A program made the translations under genes and the position numbers. DNA of 64,000 nucleotides, taken from Melittangium boletus DSM 14713. GTDB taxonomy: Bacteria > Myxococcota > Myxococcia > Myxococcales > Myxococcaceae. The notes under the pieces were generated by a model. The model saw only the letters and a list, made by a program, of their open reading frames with translations. It made no database searches and was not told the origin of the DNA. Shown piece after piece: positions 15,201 to 23,800 of this stretch (positions are counted from its first letter, which is position 1; each line of letters begins with the position of its first letter). The stretch lies in contig NZ_CP022163.1 in the NCBI RefSeq assembly GCF_002305855.1, positions 7,569,765 through 7,633,764 on the forward strand, in the 5' to 3' direction.

Positions 15201-16211
15201 CCCCTCGTCGTCCACGCCGGTGACGCGCACCGTCTGGGGCGCCTTCCAGTTGGCCGGGGTGAACGTCAGCGTCCCGGTCGAGACCTTTCCCTCACCCGGA
15301 TCACTCGAGTGGACCCGGACCGTGACATCCGCCGAGGGCTGGCTGTTGAGGACGAGGGTCAGCGAGGCCTCTCCTCCCGCCTCGGTCGTATCGCCGGAGA
15401 GGGGCGTCAGGGTGAAGCCGGCGGTGTCGTTGTCCGTGTTGAGGAACGCCACGCTCGAAGGCGTCAGTGGGGCATAGCCGGGGTCCTCGCTCTGGGCCCG
15501 CTGGAAGACGATGGCGTAGGGCTGGTCGCCATCCGCCTCGTCATCGTCCATGCCCGTCACGGTCACCGTCTGGGGCGCCCGCCAGTTGACGGGGGTGAAG
15601 GTGAGTTCCCGGTGCTCGACGATGCCCTCGCCGGGGTCCGACGAGTCGAAGCGCAGCGTCACGTTCGCGAGGGGTTGGCTGTGGAGCGCCACGGTGAAGC
15701 TCGCCTGAGCGCCCTCCTCGTTCGTCGCGCGGCTGGCCTCCGTGAGGGCGAAGCCCGCGGTGTCATCGTCCACGTTGGTCATCCGCACCGGGGGGGCGGT
15801 CACCCCGGCATAGCGGCTGTCGTCGCTCTGGGCGGGCTCGAAGGAGATGGAGAAGTCCTGGGGGCCATCCGCCAGGTCATCATCCACGCCCGTGACGAGG
15901 ACCCGCTGGGGGGCGTTCCAGTTCTCCGGAGTGAAGGTCAGTTGCGCGGGAGACACCTGGCCTTCGCCGGGGTCATCCGACGTCAAGGCCACCGACACGG
16001 AGGCGCTGGGAGGGCCGCTCAGGGCCACGGTGAAGCTCGCCTGGGCGCCCGCCTCGGAGGGCGTGCCCTGGACAGGACCCACGGTGAATCCCGGCGTGGG
16101 TCCAGCGGGAGGAGTGACCTCCGTTCCGCATGAGCATGCCGAGAACAGACAGGCCGCGAGGACTCCCACCCCGAGGCGGAAGTGGGCCGATACGCGAAGA
16201 AGGGCGATCAT
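12198..16211 (-). CDS. Giant secreted lipoprotein with ten Calx-beta-like repeats
   Basis: 1337 aa. A lipoprotein signal (LAACLFSAC) is followed by ten tandem repeats of about 112 residues. Each begins like GILVSAPTGPTSEAGGQ, continues with LTFTP.NWKAPQ.V.VTGVDD and DGDQPYAI.F, and ends with N.DDD. These resemble the Calx-beta/VCBS-type beta-sandwich units of bacterial adhesins, where the acidic turns bind calcium. The C-terminal 170 residues form a different beta-rich module (TFDSGLEGWSVTG to GWFIDDVTLRF), similar to carbohydrate-binding or MAM-like folds. The start ATG 16211 is preferred; TTG 16229 is 7 bp after the upstream stop. The gene follows the Ig-domain gene on the same strand, so the two are probably co-expressed surface or matrix proteins. 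Confidence 0.87.
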   Translation of the reverse strand: MIALLRVSAHFRLGVGVLAACLFSACSCGTEVTPPAGPTPGFTVGPVQGTPSEAGAQASFTVALSGPPSASVSVALTSDDPGEGQVSPAQLTFTPENWNAPQRVLVTGVDDDLADGPQDFSISFEPAQSDDSRYAGVTAPPVRMTNVDDDTAGFALTEASRATNEEGAQASFTVALHSQPLANVTLRFDSSDPGEGIVEHRELTFTPVNWRAPQTVTVTGMDDDEADGDQPYAIVFQRAQSEDPGYAPLTPSSVAFLNTDNDTAGFTLTPLSGDTTEAGGEASLTLVLNSQPSADVTVRVHSSDPGEGKVSTGTLTFTPANWKAPQTVRVTGVDDEGADGDQPYSLVFSTTSGDLAYAALKLPSVPLANLDDDSVGIRVSAASGPTSEAGGQASFTVALASKPLSPVTLPFQSSDETEGTLAVTRLTFTPVNWKAPQTVRVTGVDDELVDGDQPYAITFGATTSDDPAYAALTPAAVAMSNLDDDSAGILVGAPTGPTSEAGGQASFSVVLTAAPSSPVTLPFHSSDVTEGTLAITSLTFTPVNWNAPQAVLVSGVNDEVADGDQPYTIIFGATTSADPAYATLTPAAVAMSNLDDDSAGILVSAPTGPTSEAGGQVSFSVVLSSEPRASVTVRFQSSDSTEGTLSRTSLTFTPTNWKAPQTVLVTGVNDDLEDGNQPYAITFGTTTSADPTYAAITPAALSLTNVDDDTAGFVVVASGSTTESGGQATLTLSLTSEPYAPVVLLLASSDTTEATLSASRLTFTSTNWKAPQVVRVTGIDDDVADGDQPVTVLFTEVQSTDAAYVAAKPANVGFVNLDNDSAGILVSAVSGATTEAGGTASFTVVLSSQPLADVTLPLSSTNPSEGVLSTGSLVFTPVNWKAPQRVEVTGLDDELADGDQPYAIVFSASTSADPTYAGRTPANVPLVNGDDDTAGVVVSAASGPTSEAGGSATFTVVLTSRPFASVTYVFDSTDLSEGTVEPRSLTFTPSTWNVPRTVTVTGVNDSIADGDQPYAVAFEPPISDDATYAALVPASVALLNQDDGDSGGISLTPKSGTTTEAGGGVTFSAVLLSAPTASVTLHFQSNDLSEGTLDKTSVTFTPGDWNVPRTFTVTGVSDLLVDGDQPYAIVFSETTSADPTYDTLIPPPLTLVNLDTPGAATSRTWTFDSGLEGWSVTGTSATVGWNADNTPTSVPGGAVHAGARSLNYNNGVNYDDGADHSGTATSPFVHMGSGARPQLTFWCNHQTEETGTSYDQRFVRIHRRSNAGTVLAVEAQLSALASPAGACAAMGAWHLHTLDLDPAWGTVQVSFTFMTVDGQYNNYAGWFIDDVTLRFAP
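12755..16085 (-). repeat. Ten tandem ~336-bp coding repeats
   Basis: The repeats of the Calx-beta-like protein are also similar as DNA: for example the block starting at 14406 recurs 336 bp later at 14742 almost unchanged. The middle units (about 14360-15100) look the most alike, suggesting recent duplication or gene conversion, while the outer ones have diverged. Confidence 0.8.
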
Positions 16212-16235
16212 GACAGTCTTTGAATCCAAGGGGGA

Positions 16236-18590
16236 CTACTTCACGCGGAAGACCAGATCGTCGTGGTCGACCGGAGTGCCGCTGTTGCAGGCGGCCACCG
16301 AGCTCGACGTGGGCCGGGTGATCACGCGGAAGGCCATGTACGTGGTGGAGGGCAGGGTGAAGTCGTAGACGGGGGAGGTGTAGCCCGACCTGAAGGGCGT
16401 CCAGGACAGGACCCTTGACCAGTAGGGACTCCCGCTCACGGTGGTCGTGGAATAGACATCCACGATGTAATAGGAATAAGCGTAATCCGGCATGTAATAC
16501 GTCACCTGCAACTGCGCCTGCTTGCCGCGCGTCAGCAGGCCTCCGTCCTTGGAGACGACGGCGATGGACTCCACGGAGGGCGACTGAGCCGGATCCCAGG
16601 CCCTGTCCGGGCAACCATCCAGGGTGTTGGGTGTATGGGACTCGTAACTGCCCATGTAATACAAGAGAAGGTCGCTCGAACACGTGCTGTGCTCGTAACC
16701 GCAGGTCGGCACCTTCAACCCGGGATCCCACACCACGTTGCCTGGATTGCCGATGTAGGCGAAGACCTCCTGGCTGGTGCCATAGTTGCCCGCGGCGTCA
16801 TACGCCCGCGCCTTGAAGTACACGGGGCTGACATCCAGCTTGAGTGTGTCGTACGTGAAGTCGAAGGGCGCCGTGGTGCTCGAGCCCATCAACAGGGAGT
16901 CCGCGTAGTACTCCACGCGCACGACGCCCTTGTTGTCGCTCGCGTTGGCCTTGAAGGTGTAGAGGCCGCTCACCGTTCCCCGATAGGTGGGGGTGGTCAG
17001 GGTCACGGTGGGCGCCTGATAGTCATTGTCCACCACCACGTTCATCGTGGCAGTGCCGACGTTGCCCGAGGAATCATAGACCTTGGCGGTGAGCGTCTGG
17101 GGCCCGTTGCCGACGGTGCGCGTGTTCCAGGTCGACGTATAGGGGGGCCTGTCCAGGGTGATGATGGGATAGGAATAGGTGGAGTTGTAGAGCTCCACGC
17201 GGGACACACGCGTGTTGTCAGTCGGGTTGATGGCGAGGGGGATGGTCTCGCTCACCGTGGCGTTGGCGATCGGCGCCGTCCAGGACACCTGGGGCGGCTC
17301 GGCGTCCGGGATGGCGGGGAGCACGTCCAGGATCAGGTCGTCATGGTCGACGAAGGATTCCGTCCCGCAGGGCGCGAGCGCGTCATAGTACTTCCGCATG
17401 GTGGCCCGGAGGACCTGCGTGTCGCCCGAGGGCAGGTTGAAGGTGAAGCCGAGCTTCTGCTCGCCGCTCGCCGCGGGGGTCAGTGTGGTCAGGTGTTTCC
17501 AGACGGGAGCGCGGTAGTCGGCGGCGAGGTACAGATCGAGCCTGTCCTCGGCATACCCCGTCGGGGAGTTGGTGGACGCCCAGACCGTGATCTCGGCGCG
17601 GACGAGCTGCCCCTCGGAGAGGGGCGTATTGGAGCCCGCGCGGGGGAAGACGGCGATCCGATCGACGGAATGGCTGTAATGGAAGGTGCCATAGCCACCG
17701 TCCGGGCAGTTGCTGGAGCGCAAGGTGTTGGGCTGGTTGGGCTCCGAGGCCTGCGGCCCCTGGCCTCGCGTCAGATCCCGAGTATCGCAGAGCGAGACGC
17801 CCAACCGGCAGCGCGGAGCGCCCAGGCCGTCATAGGTGACCGACTGGGGATTGGCCGTGGTGACGCTGACCGTGGCGGTCTGGCTGTTCTGCGCGTGGTC
17901 CCACGCGTAGCACTTGAGCGTCTTGGGCCCATCGCCGAGCGTCGAGGAATCCCAGAGGATGCTGTAGGGCGGCGTGGTGGCGCGGCCGATGAGCGTGGTC
18001 TCCCCCACGTAGAAGTCCACCCGCTGCACGCCGATGTCATCGCTCGCGGAGGCCTCGACTCTCACGAGTCCTCCCACGGTGGCGCCCGGAGCGGGCGCGG
18101 TGCAGGTGACGGTCGGCGCGACGGTGTCACGGGCCACCGTCACCGGGACTCCAGCGGAGGTGGTGCTGTTGCCCGCGGCGTCGAAGGCCTTGGAGGTGAG
18201 GGTGAGGCTTCCCGTGGGGGACGTGCGCGTGTTCCAGAGGAAGTAGTAGGGCGCGTCGGTGTCGGTGCCCACCAGCGAGGTGCCCGCGTAGAACTCCACG
18301 CGCGTCACGCCGACGTCATCGCTCGCGGTGGCCTGGATGAGCACATGTCCGTAGTGGGTGCCGCCCGGCTCGGGCGCCGTGATCGCCGTGGTCGGAGGCG
18401 CGCTGTCCACCGCCGTGAGGATGGGACCGTCCTGGGGCGGAGCGGGAGGACCCGGGGGTGAGACGTCCTGGAGCGGCGCGCCCTCCTGGAGAGACGCCGG
18501 AGCGGAGGGGTCCTCGAGCGGTGGTGCACCACAGGACAGCAGCAGGCACACGGCGGGCAGCACCGTGAACAGAAGACGATGGGTGGACAT
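16236..18590 (-). CDS. Bacterial Ig-domain lipoprotein with two duplicated Cys/DHDDL modules
   Basis: 784 aa. The signal LLFTVLPAVCLLLSC ends in a lipobox. Four bacterial Ig-like units follow in two pairs; each has a recurring pattern like ASDDVGVTRVEFYAG, then a Trp/Tyr turn and FDAAGNS. Each pair is followed by a larger module. Module A runs from RCRLGVSLCDTRDL to ESFVDHDDLILDV; module B from TCGYEHSTCSSDLLL to GTPVDHDDLVFRV. The modules share N-terminal cysteines, NTL..(N/D)GCPD-like text and a terminal VDHDDL, so they are an internal duplication I do not recognise. The start is ATG 18590. Probably extracellular, adhesive or matrix-related; co-directional with the repeat protein 24 bp downstream. 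Confidence 0.82.
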   Translation of the reverse strand: MSTHRLLFTVLPAVCLLLSCGAPPLEDPSAPASLQEGAPLQDVSPPGPPAPPQDGPILTAVDSAPPTTAITAPEPGGTHYGHVLIQATASDDVGVTRVEFYAGTSLVGTDTDAPYYFLWNTRTSPTGSLTLTSKAFDAAGNSTTSAGVPVTVARDTVAPTVTCTAPAPGATVGGLVRVEASASDDIGVQRVDFYVGETTLIGRATTPPYSILWDSSTLGDGPKTLKCYAWDHAQNSQTATVSVTTANPQSVTYDGLGAPRCRLGVSLCDTRDLTRGQGPQASEPNQPNTLRSSNCPDGGYGTFHYSHSVDRIAVFPRAGSNTPLSEGQLVRAEITVWASTNSPTGYAEDRLDLYLAADYRAPVWKHLTTLTPAASGEQKLGFTFNLPSGDTQVLRATMRKYYDALAPCGTESFVDHDDLILDVLPAIPDAEPPQVSWTAPIANATVSETIPLAINPTDNTRVSRVELYNSTYSYPIITLDRPPYTSTWNTRTVGNGPQTLTAKVYDSSGNVGTATMNVVVDNDYQAPTVTLTTPTYRGTVSGLYTFKANASDNKGVVRVEYYADSLLMGSSTTAPFDFTYDTLKLDVSPVYFKARAYDAAGNYGTSQEVFAYIGNPGNVVWDPGLKVPTCGYEHSTCSSDLLLYYMGSYESHTPNTLDGCPDRAWDPAQSPSVESIAVVSKDGGLLTRGKQAQLQVTYYMPDYAYSYYIVDVYSTTTVSGSPYWSRVLSWTPFRSGYTSPVYDFTLPSTTYMAFRVITRPTSSSVAACNSGTPVDHDDLVFRVK

Positions 18591-18794
18591 GGGGACCCCC
18601 GAAGAGCGAGCCCAAGGCGCGGGCCCGGAGCGGACGCATTCTCGTCCGGCGGCCTGACGCTAGAAAAGTCCCGTCTCCTTGAAATCGGGGGGGAAGCCGA
18701 CCGGCTTCCCTTGGTTCCAAGCGGAATAAACAGTTTAACCAGGAGAACCGGCGGCGCGATCGTCGAGAGAGACCTCTGGGAGAGGTGGGCGCAC
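18591..18794. promoter_or_regulatory. Divergent promoter region between two exported-protein genes
   Basis: 204 bp between divergent starts. Most is GC-rich, but an AT-richer patch around 18717-18742 (GAATAAACAGTTTAACCAGG at 18723-18742) stands out. It is a reasonable place for promoter elements; no specific consensus is claimed. Confidence 0.3.
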
Positions 18795-20873
18795 GTGAAC
18801 ATGAAAACGAAGAAGGGATGGGGCCGTGGTGGCCTGGCCGCGGCGGGATGGCTCCTGGTGCTGCCACCGGGAATGGCGGGGGCGGTCGTTCCTCCGGACA
18901 GCACGTTCTTCTCCACCGTTCACATCGAGTCGGCGGACTCCTTGAACACCGTATCGGATGGAGATCTCTGGCCCTCGTGCTGGGCGGACGACGGACATCT
19001 GTACTCGGCGAACGGAGATGGCCGGGGGTTCACGATGGTGGAGCCCCGCCCGGATCCCGTCTACGACATCGCGGTCAGCCGCATCCAGGGAATGCCTGGC
19101 GGCCTGACGGGAACGACGCTGACGACCCGGATCAGCCAGACGTGGAAGGCGGGCCGGTACAACCGCAAGCCGACGGGCATGGTGTGTGTGGACGGCGCGC
19201 TGTACATGGCCGTGCAGGATCTGGAGTGGGACTTCAACGACGCGCCCAACGCGACGATCGCCAAATCCACGGACCATGGCGCGACGTGGACCTGGAACAC
19301 GTCCGCGCCGATGTTCGGCGATTACGTGTTCACGACGATCATGTTCCTGGACTACGGCAAGAACAACGCCTGGAACACGTTCGACAACTATGTGTATGCG
19401 TATGGGCTCGATTTCAACTGGCGTGACTCGTTCGACAACTCGGTATCGGATCCCACGAAGCTGTATCTGGCGCGGGTGCCCAAGACGAGCATCCTGAACC
19501 GGGCCACCTGGGAGTTCTACAAGGGCGATCTGAACGGGAACGCGTCCTGGACTCCGGACATCGCCCAGCGCAAGCCCGTCTTGCAGGATGACCGGCGCAT
19601 CTACGCCAGCATCCGGGATCCGGATGTCAACCGTCCGCGCAACACGACCGTGCTGTCACAGGGCGGGGTCGTCTACAACAAGGCGCTCAACCGCTATCTC
19701 TACACGTCCTGGACCGAGTACACGTTCGAGTTCTACGAGGCGCCCAATCCCTGGGGTCCCTGGAAGAAGTTCATGACCAAGGACTACGGCGGCTATCCCT
19801 GGTCGGACACGAAGAATGGCGGCTACGCCACGACGATTCCCTCCAAGTTCATCAGCGCGGACGGCAAGACGATGTACGTGCAGTCCAATACCTTCATGGG
19901 CAGCGCCACCAACTACAACTTCTCCCTGCGCAAGTTGGTGCTGGAGCCCCGGGTGGCCACGACGCCGTCCAATGGCAAGAGCGACGCGGCCAACCTGGCC
20001 ATCGCCGCCAATGGGACGCGGCCCATCGAGAAGTCGGCGCACTTTGGCAACACGGCCTTCTTGAACAATGGCTTCCTCAACGACAACGAGGACAGCTGGG
20101 ATCAGGAGAACAAGACCGTGGATTGGTGGGGCTATACGTGGCCGCGCAACTACAACCTGAACAAGGTCAGCTACACGACCGGTCACATGTTCTCGGATGG
20201 AGGCTGGTTCAGCGGAAACCTCCGGGCCCAGGTGCGGCAGAACGGTCAATGGGTCGATGTCTCCAACCCGCAAATCACCCCCAGCTATCCGTTCACCTCC
20301 GCCGCCGGCACGAACAAGACGTACACGTTCATGTTCGACGACACCTGGGGGGATGGCGTGCGCATCATCGGCACGCCGGGAGGAAGCGCCGCCTTCACGT
20401 CCATTGGCGAGCTGGCCGTCCACTACGCGACCGGCGTCCTCCAGGATTCGGGCTTCGAGAAGCAGACGGGCACCGCGGTGTCCGCCCCCTGGTACGTGCA
20501 GGGCCCCGATAACAAGGGCATCGACCGGGGGCTGGGGCTCGCACACGGTGGCGCCAACAACGGGTGGATCCACACCGCCTCGCGCGACTGGAACGCCCTC
20601 AAGCAGGACGTGCAGGTCACTCCGAACACGAACTACGTCCTGACGGGGTGGCTCCGCGGCTCCAACAATGTCGTCGGTGGCTTCTTCGGCGTCTGCACGC
20701 TCCCGGGTGTCGTCATCAGCGAGGTCAACTACGGCTCGCTGCCCCACTACACGCTCAAGTCCGTGGCCTTCAACTCGGGGTCCAACACCACCGTGAGCGT
20801 GTACGCCGGTTACTGGTCTCCCGGCGCCGACTCGTTCATCCAGGTGGATGACCTCGCGCTGAGCCGGCAGTAG
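18795..20873 (+). CDS. Secreted DUF4185-like protein with C-terminal binding module
   Basis: 692 aa. A signal peptide (AAAGWLLVLPPGMAGAVVP) is followed by a beta-propeller-like domain with features of DUF4185 (a glycoside-hydrolase-related five-bladed fold): DLWPSCWADDGHLYSANGDG, KPTGMVCVDGALYMAVQ, STDHGATWTW, and NRYLYTSWTEYTFEFYEAPN. After about residue 400 comes a beta-sandwich region (NGFLNDNEDSWDQENKTVDW) and a final carbohydrate-binding-like module (VLQDSGFEKQTG to DSFIQVDDLALSRQ). The start is taken as GTG 18795, 9 bp after GGAGAGG; ATG 18801 is the alternative. It could bind or degrade extracellular polysaccharide, by inference from fold. It ends 5 bp from the convergent next gene. 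Confidence 0.75.
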   Translation: MNMKTKKGWGRGGLAAAGWLLVLPPGMAGAVVPPDSTFFSTVHIESADSLNTVSDGDLWPSCWADDGHLYSANGDGRGFTMVEPRPDPVYDIAVSRIQGMPGGLTGTTLTTRISQTWKAGRYNRKPTGMVCVDGALYMAVQDLEWDFNDAPNATIAKSTDHGATWTWNTSAPMFGDYVFTTIMFLDYGKNNAWNTFDNYVYAYGLDFNWRDSFDNSVSDPTKLYLARVPKTSILNRATWEFYKGDLNGNASWTPDIAQRKPVLQDDRRIYASIRDPDVNRPRNTTVLSQGGVVYNKALNRYLYTSWTEYTFEFYEAPNPWGPWKKFMTKDYGGYPWSDTKNGGYATTIPSKFISADGKTMYVQSNTFMGSATNYNFSLRKLVLEPRVATTPSNGKSDAANLAIAANGTRPIEKSAHFGNTAFLNNGFLNDNEDSWDQENKTVDWWGYTWPRNYNLNKVSYTTGHMFSDGGWFSGNLRAQVRQNGQWVDVSNPQITPSYPFTSAAGTNKTYTFMFDDTWGDGVRIIGTPGGSAAFTSIGELAVHYATGVLQDSGFEKQTGTAVSAPWYVQGPDNKGIDRGLGLAHGGANNGWIHTASRDWNALKQDVQVTPNTNYVLTGWLRGSNNVVGGFFGVCTLPGVVISEVNYGSLPHYTLKSVAFNSGSNTTVSVYAGYWSPGADSFIQVDDLALSRQ

Positions 20874-20878
20874 CCCGC

Positions 20879-23800
20879 TCAGCCCGCGCGCTTGTGCTCC
20901 GGAGGAGGCGGCACGGGTGCCTCCTCCGCCACGGGCCGCTCCAGCGCCACCACCTGGTGGGGGAGAAGCGCCTCGGCGCTCGCCTGGAGGGATTCGGCCA
21001 GCTGGATGACGGCGCGGAACTGCTGGCTCACCGCGCGGAAGAAGCCCGTGAGCAGCTCCGGCCGGTCCGCCAGCAGATCGAGGAAGTCGCGGCGGTCGAT
21101 GACCAGCACCCGCGTGTCCTCCACCGCGATGGCGTCCGTGGGGCGCGGGGCTCCATCCAGCAGGCTGATGTCGCCGAAGGTGTCCTTGGCCTTCATGCGC
21201 AACATCTGCTCGCCGTTGTTGATGGCGTCCACCACGCCCTCGATGATGACGTAGAGCGCGTCTCCGGGGTCTCCCTCGCTGTAGACGCGCTCGCCGGCGC
21301 GGAAGCGGGCCTCGCGGGCGATGGCCGCCACCGCCGCCACGTCATCCACGTCGTTCTGCGAGAAGACATGCACCTCTTCCAGCAGGAAGAGCTTCTGCAC
21401 CGTTGCCTGACTCATGTCCGACTCCTGGACCCCCGGCACGTCCAAGCCGATGCGGCCCGCCACCTGTCGCGCGCACGCGCGCAGCACCACGTCCTCGCTT
21501 CGACACAGCCACGCGAGGTGGTCTTCCAGACTTCCCGTTTCGCCCGGAGGCAGATCCCGGTGGTGCGACTCCACCTGCTCGCGCACCAGCGCCCGGTCCT
21601 CCTCGTTCGTCAGCGTCTCCAACAGCTCCAGCGCGTAGGCCCGCCGCCGCGAGTCCTGGCCGGCCACGTGCTGATGCACGCGCCGCATCACCTGCGGGGG
21701 ATGCAGCAGGCCGAGCAGGAAGAAGCTCAGCTCCAGGGCTTGATCCAACCGGTCGCCCACCACCCGCGTGAGCAGGGAGGCGTCCCCCAGCTCCGCGCGC
21801 AGGTCGCGATAGGGCCCCACGAGCGCGCGGTACACCTCGCGGCGCCGGCCCAGGGCCTCGCGCACCCGCTCCTCGTCCACCGGGTGCTCGGGGTGCTCGT
21901 CGCGCAGACGCGACAGCTCCGCGCCAATGCGGAAGTGCAGCCGGGCATCGTCGCGCACGTTGGAGAAGAGCAGGGCGTGCAGCGCGGACGGCGTGCCGAT
22001 GAGGCGCAGCACGCGCGGCACCTGGAGCCGCATGGCCAGGGGCGCGGAGAAGTCGTTGAGCGTCGTCTCCAGCAGGGGCGTCACCTCGTCGCCCAGCGCG
22101 GCGAGCGCCTCACGCGACTCGCGCCGCTCCTCGCGCCAGGTGAGGAAGGGCAGCAGCCGCGGCGCCAGCTTCACGTAGCCGCCCTCGCCCACGGAGCGCA
22201 CCGCCACGCGCCGCACGCTGCTGTCCGGGTCCGACAGGAAGGTCGCCAGCATGGGCAGGTACGTGGGGTCCTTCAACCGTCCGAAGAGGCCCGCCACCTC
22301 GCGGCGCTCCGCCACGGGCGCCTGGGCCCCGCGCGCCGCCATCGCCCCCAGCGACATGCGCGCCGCCGCGTTCCACCGGGGGTTGGGCAGCAGCGCGCCA
22401 ATGGACGCGCAGCGCAGCCCCACGTCCGGGCTCCGCAACAGCGAGGGCAGCAGCAGCTCGGCCCGCTCCGGGGCCAGCTTCGCGAGCGCCCACACCGCGC
22501 CGTCCCGCGGCCGGCGCGCGCCCTGCGTCACCAGCTGCTCCAGGAGGGGCGCGGTCTCGGTGGCCTCCAGCGCCAGCGCCAGCGCCACGGCGCGCTCCTG
22601 GACGCGCTCGTGCGTGTGGCGCAGGAGCACGGACAGGTGGGGCCGCAAGGGCAGCCCTTCCTGCTCCATCAGCTCCATGGCGGACACCACGCGCTCCGGA
22701 GCGCTCGAGCCCAGGGCCTCCACCAGCAGCCGGCGATCCTCGCGTCCCAGCGCCTCGTCCTCCTCGGACGTCGCGCCCACCTGCTCGCCCAGGGCCTCCA
22801 CGTACGCGGGCCGCAGGCGCAGCAGCAACACGCCGAGCAGGCCGCACAGGCCCACCACCGCCAGGGCCATGGAGACGCCGTCGGCCGCCCGGCCCACGCC
22901 GATGAGCAGCACGCCCGCGAGCACCGTCCCGCCCTTGCGCAGCAGTCCCTCCACCGCGCCGCGCAGGGCCTCGCGCTCCTCGTCCGGCACCGCCGCGTAG
23001 AGCAGTTGCACGCCCACCGGGAGCAGCGAGTAGTTCACCGCGTTCTCCAGCAGCCGCAAGAGGTGCACCGGCCACAGGTCGGGCGTCACCAGCGAGGCCA
23101 CGGCCAGGGGCGCCATGGCCCCGGGCAGCAGCGCCAGGTAGGCCATCAACCCCATGCGCTTGAGCAGGCGCTCGGCCACGAAGAGCTGGAAGACGACGCA
23201 CAAGAGGCCAATCCACAGCTGCAGCGAGCCGAAGAGCGCCGCCAGTCCGTCCTCGCTCAGGGTGCGCTCCACGCGCAGGCGGAAGAGGTAGTCGACGAAG
23301 GCGGACAGCACCGCGAAGCTCACGCCCAGCGCCGCGAGCACCCGGGCGTAGCTGCTGGTGGCCAGGTACTCCCACGCCGCCGCGGGCGGGGTGAGGTGGC
23401 GCGAGCGCGCGGGCCGGGGCGTGTCGGTGACGTGGTGGAAGTGGAAGGCCAGGCCCGCGGCGCCCAGCGACAGCGCGCCGCCCGCGAGGATGGCGACGGT
23501 GCCGAGCCGCACGGCCAGTGTCTGCACCAGCAGGCCGCCGAGCATTCCTCCCGCCATGCCCACGCCGTTGAGCGCGGTGAAGGCCCGCCGGGCCTCGCGC
23601 GCGTCGAAGGCCGACGCCATGCGTCCCCAGAAGTGCAGGGAGATGAACGTCGTGAAGACGTCCACGAAGAGGTAGAGCGCCAGGGCCGGCAAGCGTTGGC
23701 CCAGGGACACACCCAGGGTGAGCAGCCCCACCACCGCCGCGCCTCCCGTCATGAGCAGGCGCAGCGAGGGGCCCGGCTCACCCGGCCCCCGGCGGGGCAG

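Noticed and set aside
13665..16133. A long open frame of more than 800 codons on the plus strand opposite the repeat protein
   Set aside because: It mirrors the repeats in antisense, is very rich in Gly, Arg and Val, and has no start signals; it is a by-product of GC-rich codon use.
12198..16211. Regularly spaced near-identical repeats resembling a CRISPR or satellite array
   Set aside because: The period is 336 bp, the repeats translate in one open frame as protein domains, and there are no short repeats with unique spacers.
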